DNA from: Drosophila miranda
Taxonomy: Eukaryota > Arthropoda > Insecta > Diptera > Drosophilidae
Direction of reading: 5' to 3'
NCBI RefSeq assembly: GCF_003369915.1
Contig: NC_046675.1
Span: 15,562,001-15,626,000 of the forward strand
Length of the DNA: 64,000 bases
Below, one piece after another: positions 12,977-24,100 of the stretch. The first letter of the stretch is position 1. Each line of letters starts with the position of its first letter. The translations under genes and the position numbers were made by a program. The notes beneath the pieces are model-generated. The model ran no database searches, was not told the DNA's origin, and was given only the letters and a program-made list of their open reading frames with translations.

Positions 12977-14280
12977 ATGGAGGCACTCTTGGGGCCCAGA
13001 TTCGAGGCCCAAACAGGAGGCAATCGTTCCGTGCTGGACAACGTAAGTAGGGGGGGGGGACACAGGATTAGGGAAGGGATATCTGCTAACCGCAATTCAT
13101 GGCTCGCAGGTACTGCCCGACATGGCGCCTCTGGTCAATCCGTACTGGAGTCGCTTCGCCCCCATGGATCCCACAATGAGCAAGATCCTCGGCCTGTTCA
13201 CGCTCGTCATTCTAATCATCTCGTGCTGCGGCAATGGCGTGGTGGTCTACATCTTTGGCGGCACCAAGTCCCTGCGCACGCCCGCCAACCTGCTCGTCCT
13301 CAACCTGGCCTTCTCCGACTTCTGCATGATGGCTTCGCAGTCGCCGGTGATGATCATCAATTTTTACTACGAGACCTGGGTGCTGGGGCCACTGTGGTGC
13401 GACATTTATGCGGCCTGCGGCTCCCTGTTCGGCTGTGTGTCCATCTGGTCCATGTGCATGATCGCCTTCGATCGCTACAACGTGATCGTGAAGGGCATCA
13501 ACGGCACGCCCATGACCATCAAGACGTCCATTATGAAGATTGCGTTCATTTGGATGATGGCTGTGTTCTGGACGATCATGCCGCTAATCGGCTGGAGCAG
13601 CTATGTGCCCGAGGGCAACCTGACTGCCTGCAGCATCGACTACATGACGCGACAGTGGAATCCGCGCTCCTACCTCATCACCTACTCCTTGTTCGTCTAC
13701 TACACGCCGCTCTTCATGATCTGCTACTCCTACTGGTTCATCATCGCCACCGTAGCCGCCCACGAGAAGGCCATGCGGGATCAGGCGAAGAAGATGAACG
13801 TCAAGTCGCTGCGCAGCTCCGAGGACTGCGACAAGAGCGCCGAAAACAAGCTGGCCAAGGTTGCCCTGACGACCATATCGCTGTGGTTTATGGCTTGGAC
13901 ACCCTACCTCATCATCTGCTATTTTGGACTCTTCAAAATCGATGGTCTAACGCCCCTCACCACCATCTGGGGTGCCACCTTTGCCAAGACGAGCGCCGTC
14001 TACAACCCCATCGTGTATGGCATCAGGTGAGTTTTGTCGGTGTGCCCATTTTGGGGCCAGTCTAATGCAGTTTTTAATTCGCCCTCAGTCATCCCAAGTA
14101 CCGCCTGGTGCTCAAGGAGAAGGTAAGTCGCCATAAACTGCGAGTGTATTCAATCTCCTTAAGCGCATCTTCTTCGTCTGCCAGTGTCCCATGTGTGTGT
14201 GCGGCAGCACGGATGAGCCCAAGCCGGATGCGCCCCCATCCGATACGGAAACCACATCCGAGGCAGAGTCAAAGGCTTGA
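12977..14280 (+). CDS. Rh2: Rhodopsin Rh2, ocellar violet-sensitive opsin
   Basis: Four exons: 12977-13042, 13110-14026, 14089-14122 and 14185-14280. All junctions fit GT...AG and phase, giving 370 residues. It is a seven-helix G-protein-coupled photoreceptor. Visible landmarks are the start of helix 1 (ILGLFTLVILIISCCGNGVV), the DRY motif (DRYNVIVKG), a disulphide pair in LWCDIYAACG and NLTACSIDY, the retinal-binding lysine in FAKTSAVYNPIVYG, and the cytoplasmic HPKYR segment after helix 7. The tail ends in an acidic Ser/Thr-rich stretch used for phosphorylation and arrestin binding. It matches the D. melanogaster Rh2 protein I know almost residue for residue through the helices. The N-terminus is about 11 residues shorter than in that species (MEALLGPRFEAQ...). 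Rh2 rather than Rh1 is supported by the SRFAPMDPTMSKILGLF stretch. Confidence 0.97.
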
Positions 14281-15067
14281 GCTGGGGGAATATATTCGTA
14301 TCTACGCAATTGCCTTCAAGAGGCACAAAAATGTCGAAAAAAAAACGTTAAATGCAACCATCATAAAAATGATGTAAAAAATGTAAAAAAAAAAAGAAAT
14401 GGCATTAAACCTGACGGAATATTGAACTTTATGAGACAGAGGATTCCCATGTCAGTAGCAGTCGCCTCATCTGTGTGTCGTCGCTCATTACGCTCATGTC
14501 AAGGACAGACCAGCACACCATTCCGGTGTATGCATCTATCAAGCCATACCGCTCCCCATTCCCACTCCCAGTACCATTCCCAGTCCCAGGGCTCTCCTGC
14601 AGATTCATCTTCATTGACACACATTTGCAGCCAAATGTCGCCTTTGCTATGTGCGGGCTTTGTCTCGTATCTAATGATTATAATTACGAAACAGCTGCCA
14701 CACCCATTCCAATATCCCTGCTACCCATTAGCCCCCCATCCCGCTTATTTGCCTAATGAGCACTAGAAACACAGAGGCAGACAGGGACTGCACTCTACAT
14801 TTAAGCCTGCAAAGCAGCACACACCAATAAGGCCAACTACCAGCCAGTCAGCGATTTGGCCAAAGTTCATCTTCTTTGACAGATTATCCAAAGTGGAGGG
14901 GAAATCTCGAAAACCATTCAAGAATACACCTGAGTACACATACGAGTATGCATCCAAAGACTTCTATTCCAAACACTAGATGCCCATGTCGGATATTAAT
15001 ATATATTATATATCAATTATATTGATCTTTATTGAATATTAAATCGTGAACATCTTCTGGATTAATG
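14281..15067. other. Rh2 3' flank and intergenic spacer
   Basis: Contains a possible Rh2 poly(A) signal ATTAAA at 14404. For the opposite-strand gene at 15,068-15,508 there is a signal at 15028-15033 (TTTATT on plus, AATAAA on minus). No coding sequence is supported in between. The two genes are tail to tail. Confidence 0.6.
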
Positions 15068-15508
15068 TTACCAGAACAAACCGATACGCGATGCCCCAGA
15101 GCTGGCGCCATAGATGGCCCATTGCTGTCCAGCCACGCGATCCAACGAGGCGTAAGCACCTGCTGCCAAAGCATTGACACAGACCTTGTGTTGGGCAATA
15201 TTCCGGCTGGCTAACAGCTCCGCATTGCAGTGAGTCAATCCCAGGTCGAACGTGTCCGCCACTTCCCTGCCCTCAGCCTGAGCCGAAGCAGTATTTGGAA
15301 GCTTCTCCTCAATAATCATCCGTATATTTATGCCCGTATCTTTGGCCCATTGAAGGGAATAGTTTATAGCTGGATCTTGGCCAAGAGTCTGTCCCAACTA
15401 GGATGGAAACAATCGGATTCAGGAAACTCAATGTGGAATTCGAATTGTATTATTAAAACGTACCAGGAGCGCCAAGAAACAGAACACGATCAGCGATGCA
15501 CTCGACAT
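15068..15508 (-). CDS. Small secreted protein of unknown function
   Basis: Two exons on the minus strand: 15508-15464 and 15397-15068, with a 66-base GT...AG intron in phase 0. The product is 124 residues. The first exon encodes only the signal-peptide core (MSSASLIVFCFLALL). Cleavage is likely a few residues into exon 2, near GQTLGQ. The mature part has about 100 residues with two cysteines (THCNAELL and KVCVNAL) and alanine-rich helical stretches, and ends in GLFW. No catalytic motif is visible. The intron right after the signal peptide is also seen in the secreted-protein gene at 28.1 kb. I recognise no family. It may be one of the short CG142xx genes annotated in this block in D. melanogaster. 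Confidence 0.75.
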
Positions 15509-15936
15509 TTTCCGTAAACCTTCGCTGGCCAACTGAGCCACATTCTCCGTGATTCCGTTGGTATCTCAGCTTATTGTGTGTTTGCCTTGATAGTGTTTAC
15601 AGCCTCCATTATCTGTAGGCCGCATCGCAACCACATTTGATAGCCTCAACCTCATTATGTTTTATGCTAACCATATTTCTTGGGAGGAGATCAGATAAGT
15701 GTTGCTTATCTGCAGCCAACGGAAGTGGCACTCGGGGATCAAACAACAGTAGCAAGTGTGGCATAGAGTGCGAACAGCAAATACAGGACGGACCTTTGGG
15801 GGATGATTCATTATTCGATTTCGGTGTAGTCGCAAATATTTCCCAAAATTTCTATCCCAAATTACACCCGTTCCCGCCGAACTAACGAACTCTGACAGAA
15901 GCCACAGCCGCAAAAAATTGTTCGCCTATTTTGGGG

Positions 15937-15968
15937 GGTCGGTCGGTCGGTCAGTCGGTCGGTCGGTC
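15937..15968. repeat. (GGTC)8 microsatellite with one variant unit
   Basis: Eight tandem GGTC units; the fifth reads AGTC. Confidence 0.9.
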
Positions 15969-16281
15969 GTCCAACTTTTGCATCAAAACAAAAGCCACAA
16001 GCCCATAACAAATTTACATATATGCACTTTTAGAGTGTTCTGTCCGCCCCCTCCCCCTCCCCCTCCCCGCCCCTTCTGTTTTTGGTAACCGATTTTGGCA
16101 TATATATTTAGTTGGGCAGCCCGAATGCGGCTGGATTTTATTTTGTACTCTGGATTTTCATTTTTTTACTGCTGCGTGAATTTCAAATGCCACAACTTTA
16201 GCATTACCAAACCGGGATGGCACTGGGATGGGTTCAGTTTTGAGTTTCAGTTTTTGGGAGATTGGGAGTTGGGAGTGGTGC

Positions 16282-16285
16282 AGGG
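16282..16285 (+). repeat. Target site duplication AGGG (left)
   Basis: AGGG directly precedes the 5' LTR and recurs directly after the 3' LTR, as expected from Ty3/Gypsy integrase. Confidence 0.9.
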
Positions 16286-17738
16286 TGTAGTGCGCTTGTT
16301 GTAAGAAAAAAATTGTTTGCATCGACGTCTTAATTTTCCCTAAAATTATGCTACGCGAATAGGCTAAGTCTTCTGTTGGGTCCAAGAAAGCTAAGCTTTT
16401 AACACGCCATCTACTGGGTGCGCTTCGTCACCGTGGGCTGCCCATATTATTTTGTTTGGCTGACGTTTTAATCGGCCTCCTCCTCCCACTGTCATTTTGA
16501 CAAATCGAAAAAGAAAAAGGGAAGAACGAGGGGATGAGGCCTTGATTTCCGGGAGAAGCAGCGGTCTCTCTCCTCGTGGTATCCGAACAGTACGGACGTA
16601 CTTATCCAGCTCAAAAAAAAAAAAATTAATAAAAGGTAAAAATCAAATAAAAGTTCTTGGGAGACCAGCACGATCCGCCGGCCTTTCGGAAGAAAGACCC
16701 CATCCACCCAGACGAGAAACCAATCCCCGATCCACGGTGCAGAGGATGGTGCGAATTTTCTGACGATCGCCCCAAAGCGGGCCACCGTAGAGTTGGGAAG
16801 CTCCACCCAACGCCCCAACGCCCTCCGCCAACGCGGTCCACCGTAGAGTTGGGAAGCTCCACCTAAAGCCCCAACGCCATCCACCACAGCGAGCCCTTCA
16901 GCAGTTCCCGAGCTTCAGCGCCGACAGAGAGCGGCCCCTCAGCCGTTTCCGAGCTTTAGCGCCGGCAGCAGCGAGCTCTTCGCCGCCCCAACGCGAGCCG
17001 TCGCGACCGAGAGTGAGCCATCCAGCCACCGGGCCAAGAGCCTTAAACAAAAAGTGCCAAGTGATCTTCCTTGCCAGGAATAACCAGACCCGTCCAAGGA
17101 AAAAGAGACCCTGACCCGAATTTTTTTTGTCACCGTGCTTCGCCCTAACCTAAAAGCCAGATCATGACATGTGAAGGTTAAATGTATTAAATAAACCCCA
17201 ACGGAACGGGCAGAACTCGTATGATGCTCTTGTGGCCCATTGTGCGTTTATTCCCAAAGAACTTATGTGCGCTTGTTAGGCCGTTGACCCCTTTGTGCAT
17301 ATAAAACGAAACCAGCTGCTTGGAGCTTTTTCCGTGCGCCCACACCTTGGTCTATGGATCAAGACCTACCCCAACGAATCTAAATAAACGAATAAATATT
17401 GAATAAAGTATAAAATATAGAAGTTAAAGATGGAATAATTTGATTTATGAACTATATATGCTCAAAAAAAAAAAAGCCCTAAACAAAAAGAAAAAGAAGA
17501 TCAAGATAATCTGGTGTTAGCCGTGGTCATGCGTGTGCATGTGTGTGTGCTCTCTCTCTAAAACTTACAGGTATTCCCCTCGCCGAAAGATCTTTTGGAC
17601 GTGGCCGGAACATGAAAGTACGTAAGTGAACAAACTCCCAGTTAACGTTTATAAACTTTTAACATAAAGAGACAAAAGAAAAAACCATACATGAGCCCGG
17701 TCGCCCGTAGTCTTTGATTTTTCCCTAAATTATGTTGG

Positions 17739-17777
<39 letters not shown>

Positions 17778-18681
17778 TTGTAAAGAGGCCTTAAGCCCAC
17801 GCAAAGCTCAAGAGCTTTGGAAGCTGTAAGCTTTAGCGCAGATCAGCGGCAGCAGGTGCTTCACACCTATGCGACGGTGATTAGTTACCCTTACTTCTGC
17901 ATTAATACAAAAATACCGAAAATGAAGAAATCTTAAATTACAAAAGTTCCTACTTAAATATTCATTATTATTGTTATTATTCGTTAAATTATTCCCAGTA
18001 CCCTACCACCTGTTTTTGAGATCATATATTTTATTCCTATTATTTAAAATTATTATTCCTATAGTTTTAATTCTCTTATTGCCCTAGCTTATACTCACCC
18101 CATAACTATATATCATTTTCCTTCTACCCATGTATTTAGCTTTAGGCACTATCGATAAAAATAAATATTGTTAAAGATTTGGAAATGAATTGTTAGAAGA
18201 TTTTTGTTTAGGAGCCATGCAGGGATCGATGAGGGAGAGTGAGGTATGACCCCCGGCGAGAAAAGGGATCATCCATAAGCCATATTTTCTTCGGAATTAG
18301 GATGATCAAGGTTGGGAGGGCCATGGCTGTTGCATCCAACACCAGCACAGCTACCCGTCGGTTCGGATATGCAACGCGGAAGCCCACTTCCCTGTCCCCT
18401 TAATTCCTTTGTCCCTTCTAATTCCCCCAGCCTCCTCATCCTCCTTCCCCAACCCCCTAACACTAGTCATACGGTCATACGCAGGGTATCGCACGCGAAA
18501 AAAATAATAATAAGATAAGGTATCGACGCGAGCACGTATAGGAAAGGACCAGTATAGGAACCCCCCCATACTACCGATCATACAGCCGGAGCCAGCGCGT
18601 GCACCAGTCCTGCCCGATACACCCCCGACCAGCTCGAGTGGCACCGCCACACACAACAATCGTTGTATGTGATATGCTACA
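16286..18681 (+). repeat. 5' LTR (2,396 bp)
   Basis: Direct copy of 24378-26773 at a constant offset of 8,092 bases, including a 35-base T run of equal length. Internal features: a 56-bp-period duplication (CCACCGTAGAGTTGGGAAGC at 16782 and 16838), a TATA-like TATAAAA at 17300-17306 that could start genomic RNA, several AATAAA hexamers around 17,189-17,400, and the T35 tract near 17,742-17,776. The boundaries of U3, R and U5 cannot be placed by reading alone. Confidence 0.95.
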
Positions 18682-18693
18682 TTTATCTTATTT

Positions 18694-18711
18694 TGGCGCC
18701 CAACGTGGGGC
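18694..18711 (+). other. Primer-binding site, lysine-tRNA type
   Basis: TGGCGCCCAACGTGGGGC starts with TGG, the complement of the tRNA 3' CCA end, and is of the type assigned to tRNA-Lys in insect Osvaldo/Ulysses-like elements. It lies 12 bases after the end of the LTR, a wider gap than the usual 0-5 bases. Confidence 0.8.
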
Positions 18712-19504
18712 CCGATCCGGCTTGCCCCATTTAAAGAAATAACTTGATCAAAAGTAACACCTGACTTTTATCCTTGCCAGACCGTTTTTTTTGTGGTTTT
18801 TTGCTCGTCTTTCCTCTGCAACTTATCCAGTGGATACTGTGGATCCGTGTAAGCTCATCATGGCCTACAGGGCCTAGTATCGTGCAGGGTATATTGGCGT
18901 GCAGTAGGTCCGATACACTGGAAGTGTTATAACTTATATTGGGTATAACTCCGTGGGTCGAGCTTAGCCTATCAACTAGTTGAAGATTGTTATAGGAGCT
19001 AAGCGAGAACACTACTGCAGGAAAGGAGAGCGCATTCCAAATCGTTTATGATGAAATTCTACGAAGATTGCCCCTAATTAACTGGGTTTTGGCTGTCCCG
19101 AGGAACCCCTGAGAAGATTACTGAGGTTGCAAGCCTCGGTAAGCCTAGGTGACATCGGACTCCCATACTACCTGATGATTAGTGGAACTAATCCAGCACC
19201 TTTCTCAGCCCCAATACTTCTGATCTGACCTTTTAGATTTCGCTGGATGAGGGATTATTTATCCTGCCACGGATTAACTTGTGAGGCAGATTTCAGTTAT
19301 AAGTAGATTACCCTATTCCTGTCCCTTCCCTACCCGAAAACAATGCAATCCGCTTTACTCTATTCCTACCCAAAAAACGATTGCATGGCTCCTAAACTGT
19401 TTTGATATCTACATATCTATTGACTGTGACTTTTTTTTGTATTATTTTTTTTGCATTTGCTATATATATCTAATATATTCATACTTGGTGGTGCCCAAAC
19501 CGAA
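18712..19504 (+). other. Retrotransposon untranslated leader
   Basis: About 800 bases between the primer site and the first gag AUG. No long frame is present on either strand. Presumably it carries packaging or dimerisation signals, but I see no specific motif. Confidence 0.6.
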
Positions 19505-21115
19505 ATGGTGGTGTCTCGTAGTACGGAGAATTTAGCCCTCTCAGAAGACACGGGGAAACATTGCCAAATTTGCTCCGAAGTAATCGTTTACCAGATACAA
19601 CTATTGTCGGCCAGTTGTGGGCACACCTTCCACAGAGTGTGCTTCACCGCTAAAAGTGGTAACAAACGGAAGTGTCCCACTTGTCAGCAAGACCTGAACA
19701 TCACATCGGCCTCAGCTGAGAATCTTAGTCCCATTGGTCCGTCTACGTCTAGAGCACGAATGCCATCTGTTACTCAGTCCCTTCAGACTAGAAGTCCAAG
19801 CAAAAGAGTTGAAGCGTTAAGCCCTCTTGAGATGGCTAACTCAGAGAATGCCAACAGGTCTCCAATCTCCGTCGACCCTCAACAGAATCAGGCCACTATG
19901 GCGGAAACTATACAGCAGTCCATAGTGGACGCGATTAGAGTAGCTATGGTAGAGCAAACCCGAATTTTGGCGACCAGCATGGCTGATCAAACTAACCGGC
20001 TAGTTCGAGCCATTTCCGATGGACTTCAAAGTACGGCATCTGTACCCTCCCCGAACATAAATGCAGCTCGGATGCAACCGGTAGCAGAACTAGAACAGCA
20101 AACGATCGAGCAACTTTTTCGGCTGTCCACTAGTGAACAGGTACCAGTGCCGGGGATTAATCAATCGGGAAATAGTTCGTCACCCTCGAATTTGGGGCAA
20201 ACCCGTAATGTTGGCTCAGGAGTTTCCACAGGTTCCTCCGCTTCATCCCTTCGGGCAGATCGTGTTAGCCAGATAATGTCTAATTGGAAACTGCGGTTTA
20301 CGGGAAAGGCTGGTATGTCGATTGAGGACTTCATTTACCGTATTGAAGCACTTACAAAGCAAACTTTGGACGGTAACTTTGAAATAACAGCTCGATACGC
20401 CAGTAACCTCTTTGATGGAAGCGCCAGCGAGTGGTTTTGGCGGTATCATAAAAGTGTCCCTGAAGTCCGTTGGGCAGATCTATGCCTAGCCTTGCGTGGC
20501 CAATTTAAAGACGATAGAACAGATAGGAATATCAGAACAGAGATCGAATTAAGGAAACAGCGACCAAACGAGTCCTTTGATGATTTTTATGGCGTAATTG
20601 CCGCATTGGCAGACAAACTGTCTGAGCCCATGTCTGAGGCAGCCTTGGTTGAGACACTGCGAGCAAACCTTTTGGCTGAGATACAGCATGAAATTTTATA
20701 TGAGTCGGCTGCGACGGTGAAATCCTTACGTCACCTGGTCCGAACGCGAGAAATATTCATGCAGTCCGTAGCTAAAACCAAGCCTCCCCTGGCGGCCCCC
20801 CGAACTTTACCACGCCGCCAAGTCAATGCTATATTAGACGAATCTATTGCCCCAGATAGTGAAGAAGTAGGTGAAGAAGAAGATCTGGAAGTATCAGCCG
20901 TAGAGTTCGTCTGTTGGAATTGCGGTGGCAAAGGCCATCGATACCAAGAGTGCATGGCCGAACGTAGGGTATTTTGCTATGGTTGTGGCAGGGCCGATAC
21001 TTATAAGCCTAGTTGCAGGAAGTGCAACCCCCACACGGCAAAAAACTCGTTGTCGCGTGCACCGCCGAAAAGTGCACGCAAACAACTGGTCAACCAAGCG
21101 ACCAATACCGAGTGA
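19505..21115 (+). CDS. gag: Retrotransposon Gag with N-terminal RING-H2 finger
   Basis: 536 residues from the first AUG at 19505; the frame is open a further 18 codons upstream but has no AUG there. Residues 20-60 have the spacing C20-x2-C23-x14-C38-x-H40-x2-H43-x2-C46-x10-C57-x2-C60, an exact RING-H2 zinc finger of the kind found in ubiquitin ligases. A Ser/Gln-rich linker follows. The capsid-like retrotransposon gag domain covers about residues 255-420 (WKLRFTGKAGMSIEDFI through LRHLVRTREIF). Near residues 470-483 is a CCHC nucleic-acid-binding knuckle (CWNCGGKGHRYQEC). A second knuckle follows in which the histidine is replaced by threonine (CYGCGRADTYKPSC). The role of Gag is to form the particle and bind the RNA. 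The RING finger is unexpected in this position. Confidence 0.92.
   Translation: MVVSRSTENLALSEDTGKHCQICSEVIVYQIQLLSASCGHTFHRVCFTAKSGNKRKCPTCQQDLNITSASAENLSPIGPSTSRARMPSVTQSLQTRSPSKRVEALSPLEMANSENANRSPISVDPQQNQATMAETIQQSIVDAIRVAMVEQTRILATSMADQTNRLVRAISDGLQSTASVPSPNINAARMQPVAELEQQTIEQLFRLSTSEQVPVPGINQSGNSSSPSNLGQTRNVGSGVSTGSSASSLRADRVSQIMSNWKLRFTGKAGMSIEDFIYRIEALTKQTLDGNFEITARYASNLFDGSASEWFWRYHKSVPEVRWADLCLALRGQFKDDRTDRNIRTEIELRKQRPNESFDDFYGVIAALADKLSEPMSEAALVETLRANLLAEIQHEILYESAATVKSLRHLVRTREIFMQSVAKTKPPLAAPRTLPRRQVNAILDESIAPDSEEVGEEEDLEVSAVEFVCWNCGGKGHRYQECMAERRVFCYGCGRADTYKPSCRKCNPHTAKNSLSRAPPKSARKQLVNQATNTE
21040..21079 (+). promoter_or_regulatory. -1 ribosomal frameshift cassette between gag and pol
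   Basis: The heptamer A AAA AAC at 21040-21046 is in the correct phase (X XXY YYZ) in the gag frame (codons AAA AAC at 21041-21046). After an 8-base spacer comes a perfect 8-bp stem, GCGTGCAC at 21055-21062 paired with GTGCACGC at 21072-21079, with a 9-base loop. A -1 slip moves the ribosome into the pol frame, which is open at this point. All three parts (slippery site, spacing, stem) are seen in the sequence. Confidence 0.9.
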
Positions 21116-24100
21116 TCAATTCTTCTCCTTCCACTGACCTTATTATACCAGACGTGTCAAACAGCGTATACGCTGACCACCTTGCTAGCCCTCCAAATCG
21201 ATCCCAGCGCCGAAGAAGCGATTTTAAGAAACATTGCAAACTTGAGAAAAGACTGCTCTTAGCTTCTGTAGTTGGAAAACCAAATGATTTACGACCCCAT
21301 GCTCAGATTATGCTTTTTGGTAAACCAGTCATAGGACTAATGGATACTGGAGCTTCAGTTAGCTGCATAGGGGGAAGTTGCGCGTCCGACGTTATTCGGA
21401 ATAAAGTCCAATATAAGCCGCTGTCCCTAAAAGTTAGAACTGCCGACGGAAAGAGCCAAAGTATAGTCGGCAAAATTTCCGCAAAAGTCACGTATGGAGG
21501 GGAATCCAAGGAACTTTGTTTTTATATTGTACCTTCCTTGACGGGTAATCTCTATTTAGGAATCGATTTTTGGACGGCTTTTGAACTTTTACCGTTGCAC
21601 TTGATGACACAAAATTTGCGTATTGAAACCTTAGAAGACCCCACAATGAGGGCGCTTCTGCCTTCACAGCAAGTATTACTACAGGAGGTAATAGCTCTCT
21701 TCCCATCTTACTCAAAGCAAGGTCTAGGAAAGACCTCTGTAATCACTCACACGATAGAGGTAGCCGACGCAAAGCCCATTAAACAACGCCACTATGCGGT
21801 GTCACCGGCAACGGAGAAGCTAATGTACGAGGAATTAGACCGAATGCTGAAGCTTGGGGTTATACAAGAATCGGTTAGTTCGTGGTCTTCGCCCGTAGTG
21901 CTGGTTAAAAAGCCTGGCAAGGTTAGATTGTGTATCGATTGTAGGAAAGTAAACTCGGTCACGGTAAAGGATGCATATCCCATGCCCCTTATAGACGGAA
22001 TCCTGAGTAGACTACCGAAAGCAGAGTTCATCACAAGCATCGATCTAAAGGACGCGTTTTGGCAAATCCCTCTCGATCAAAAATCTCGTGATAAGACAGC
22101 GTTTACCGTGCCTGGCCGTCCCTTATACGAGTTTGTCGTCATGCCATTCGGCTTAACCAACGCACCCTGTACCTTGTCGCGACTTATGGATAAAGTCATA
22201 CCAGCCCATCTACGGAATGAAATATTCATATATCTTGACGACCTCTTAGTTATATCCGATAATTTTGAGCACCATCTGGAGGTGTTGTCCCTGGTCGCAT
22301 CCCAACTTTCCAAAGCCAATCTTACTATAAATGTGGAGAAAAGCAAATTTTGCCGGAAAGAAGTTAAATATTTAGGCCACGTGATTGGTGGTGGGAATAT
22401 TCGCACTGATCCTGACAAAATAGCCGCCGTTAAGGACTTTCCAGCTCCCCAGTCGATCAAACAAGTTCGTCGATTTCTTGGAATGACAGGCTGGTACCAC
22501 AAGTTCATCCACAATTATGCAGCTATTAGTTCACCCATATCAGATACTCTGAAATCTAAGCGCAAGTTTATTTGGACTGACGAGGCTCAGCTTGCTTTCG
22601 AGTCATTAAAGTCCCAAATGTGTTCCGCGCCAGTTCTACATAGCCCAAATTTCTCCATACCATTCTCAATACACTGTGACGCCAGTCATACCGGCGTAGG
22701 GGCAGTTCTAATGCAAGAAAACAACGAGGGCGCAGACGTACCAATTGCTTTTATGTCGAAAAAGCTTAACAAATGCCAGAGGCAGTACACTGTAACTGAA
22801 AAAGAGTGTTACGCTGCGGTTTTAGCCGTAAAAAAGTTCAGGGCATACATTGAGGGCCAAGAATTCACAATCATTACAGATCATGCCTCCTTAAAGTGGC
22901 TAATGTCGCAGGCTGATCTTAGCTCCCGATTGGCTCGCTGGTCCTTAAAGTTGCAGGGATTTGAATTTAAAATCTTACACCGAAAAGGGAGTGATAACAT
23001 AGTCCCCGATGCCTTGTCCCGTACGCACTCAGAAGACTTGTCCTTCTTGGCAATTGATAGCATGTTGGTCGACCCTGATTCTCCTGAGTTCAAATCACCA
23101 GAATATCAGTCAATTAAAGAGAAGATTAGGTTGAACAGTTCCCGATTGCCTGATCTGAAAATCAAAGATGAACGCATCTTTCGGCGTGCGGAACATGCCG
23201 ATGGAACCAAGATCACAGACGATTCCTGCTGGAAACTTTGGATACCCCCATCTCTTGTAAAACCCGTCCTCAAAGCTGCCCATGAGGATCCCTTGTGTGC
23301 CCACAGTGGGATAAATAAAACCCTTGAAAGACTCAGGCGATCTTATTATTGGCCAAACTTAGCGGTGGATGTCAAAGAACTCATAAATAATTGCCATATC
23401 TGTAAAACCACGAAGCATCCAAATCAACCCTTAAAGCCACCAATGGGAAATACGGGCTTACCTTCTCGATTCTTTCAAAAATTATTTGTAGACTTTTTAG
23501 GACCTTATCCGAGAAGCAAGTCAGGAAATATTGGCATCTTTGTCGTGTTAGACCATCTGTCAAAATTTCCATTTTTGAAGCCCGTACGAAAATTTACAGC
23601 AGATTCCATAAAACGCTTCCTGGAAGATGACCTCTTTCACTGTTTCGGGGTCCCCGAAACCATCGTAAGCGATAATGGGGTCCAATTTAAATCTCACACT
23701 TTTAACTCCTTGCTTGACAAATATAATATCTCTCATGTCTATACTGCCTTTTATTCTCCTCAAGCCAATGCTTCGGAGAGAGTAAATAGATCCGTTCTGG
23801 CGGCCATAAAAATTTATGTTGACCCGGATCAACGTAATTGGGATGAGAAATTAAGCAGCATTTGCTGTGCACTTCGGTCTAGCCATCATTTAGCCATAAG
23901 CACTACCCCGTATCGGCTTGCTTTTGGACAGCATATGGTAACCGATGCCAGTAGCTATAAACTGATGCGTAACCTAGACATGTTAGAAGATCGCGGTGTC
24001 CAATTTTCGCGAGAAGATTCCTTCGACATAATTCGCAGCAAAGCAAAAGGCTCTATACAGGCCCAGCACTTCCGAAATGCCAGATCCTATAACTTACGAA

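Larger units (their letters stand above)
15509..16285. other. Intergenic spacer with GGTC tetranucleotide repeat
   Basis: No coding potential is supported. The stretch holds a GGTC microsatellite at 15937-15968, a C-rich run (CCCCTCC units, about 16,048-16,072), and the unique flank into which the retrotransposon inserted. Confidence 0.6.

Noticed and set aside
16492-16887. Antisense 131-codon frame in the LTR as a protein gene
   Set aside because: Present in both LTRs only because they are copies; no domain. Kept only as a low-interest observation.
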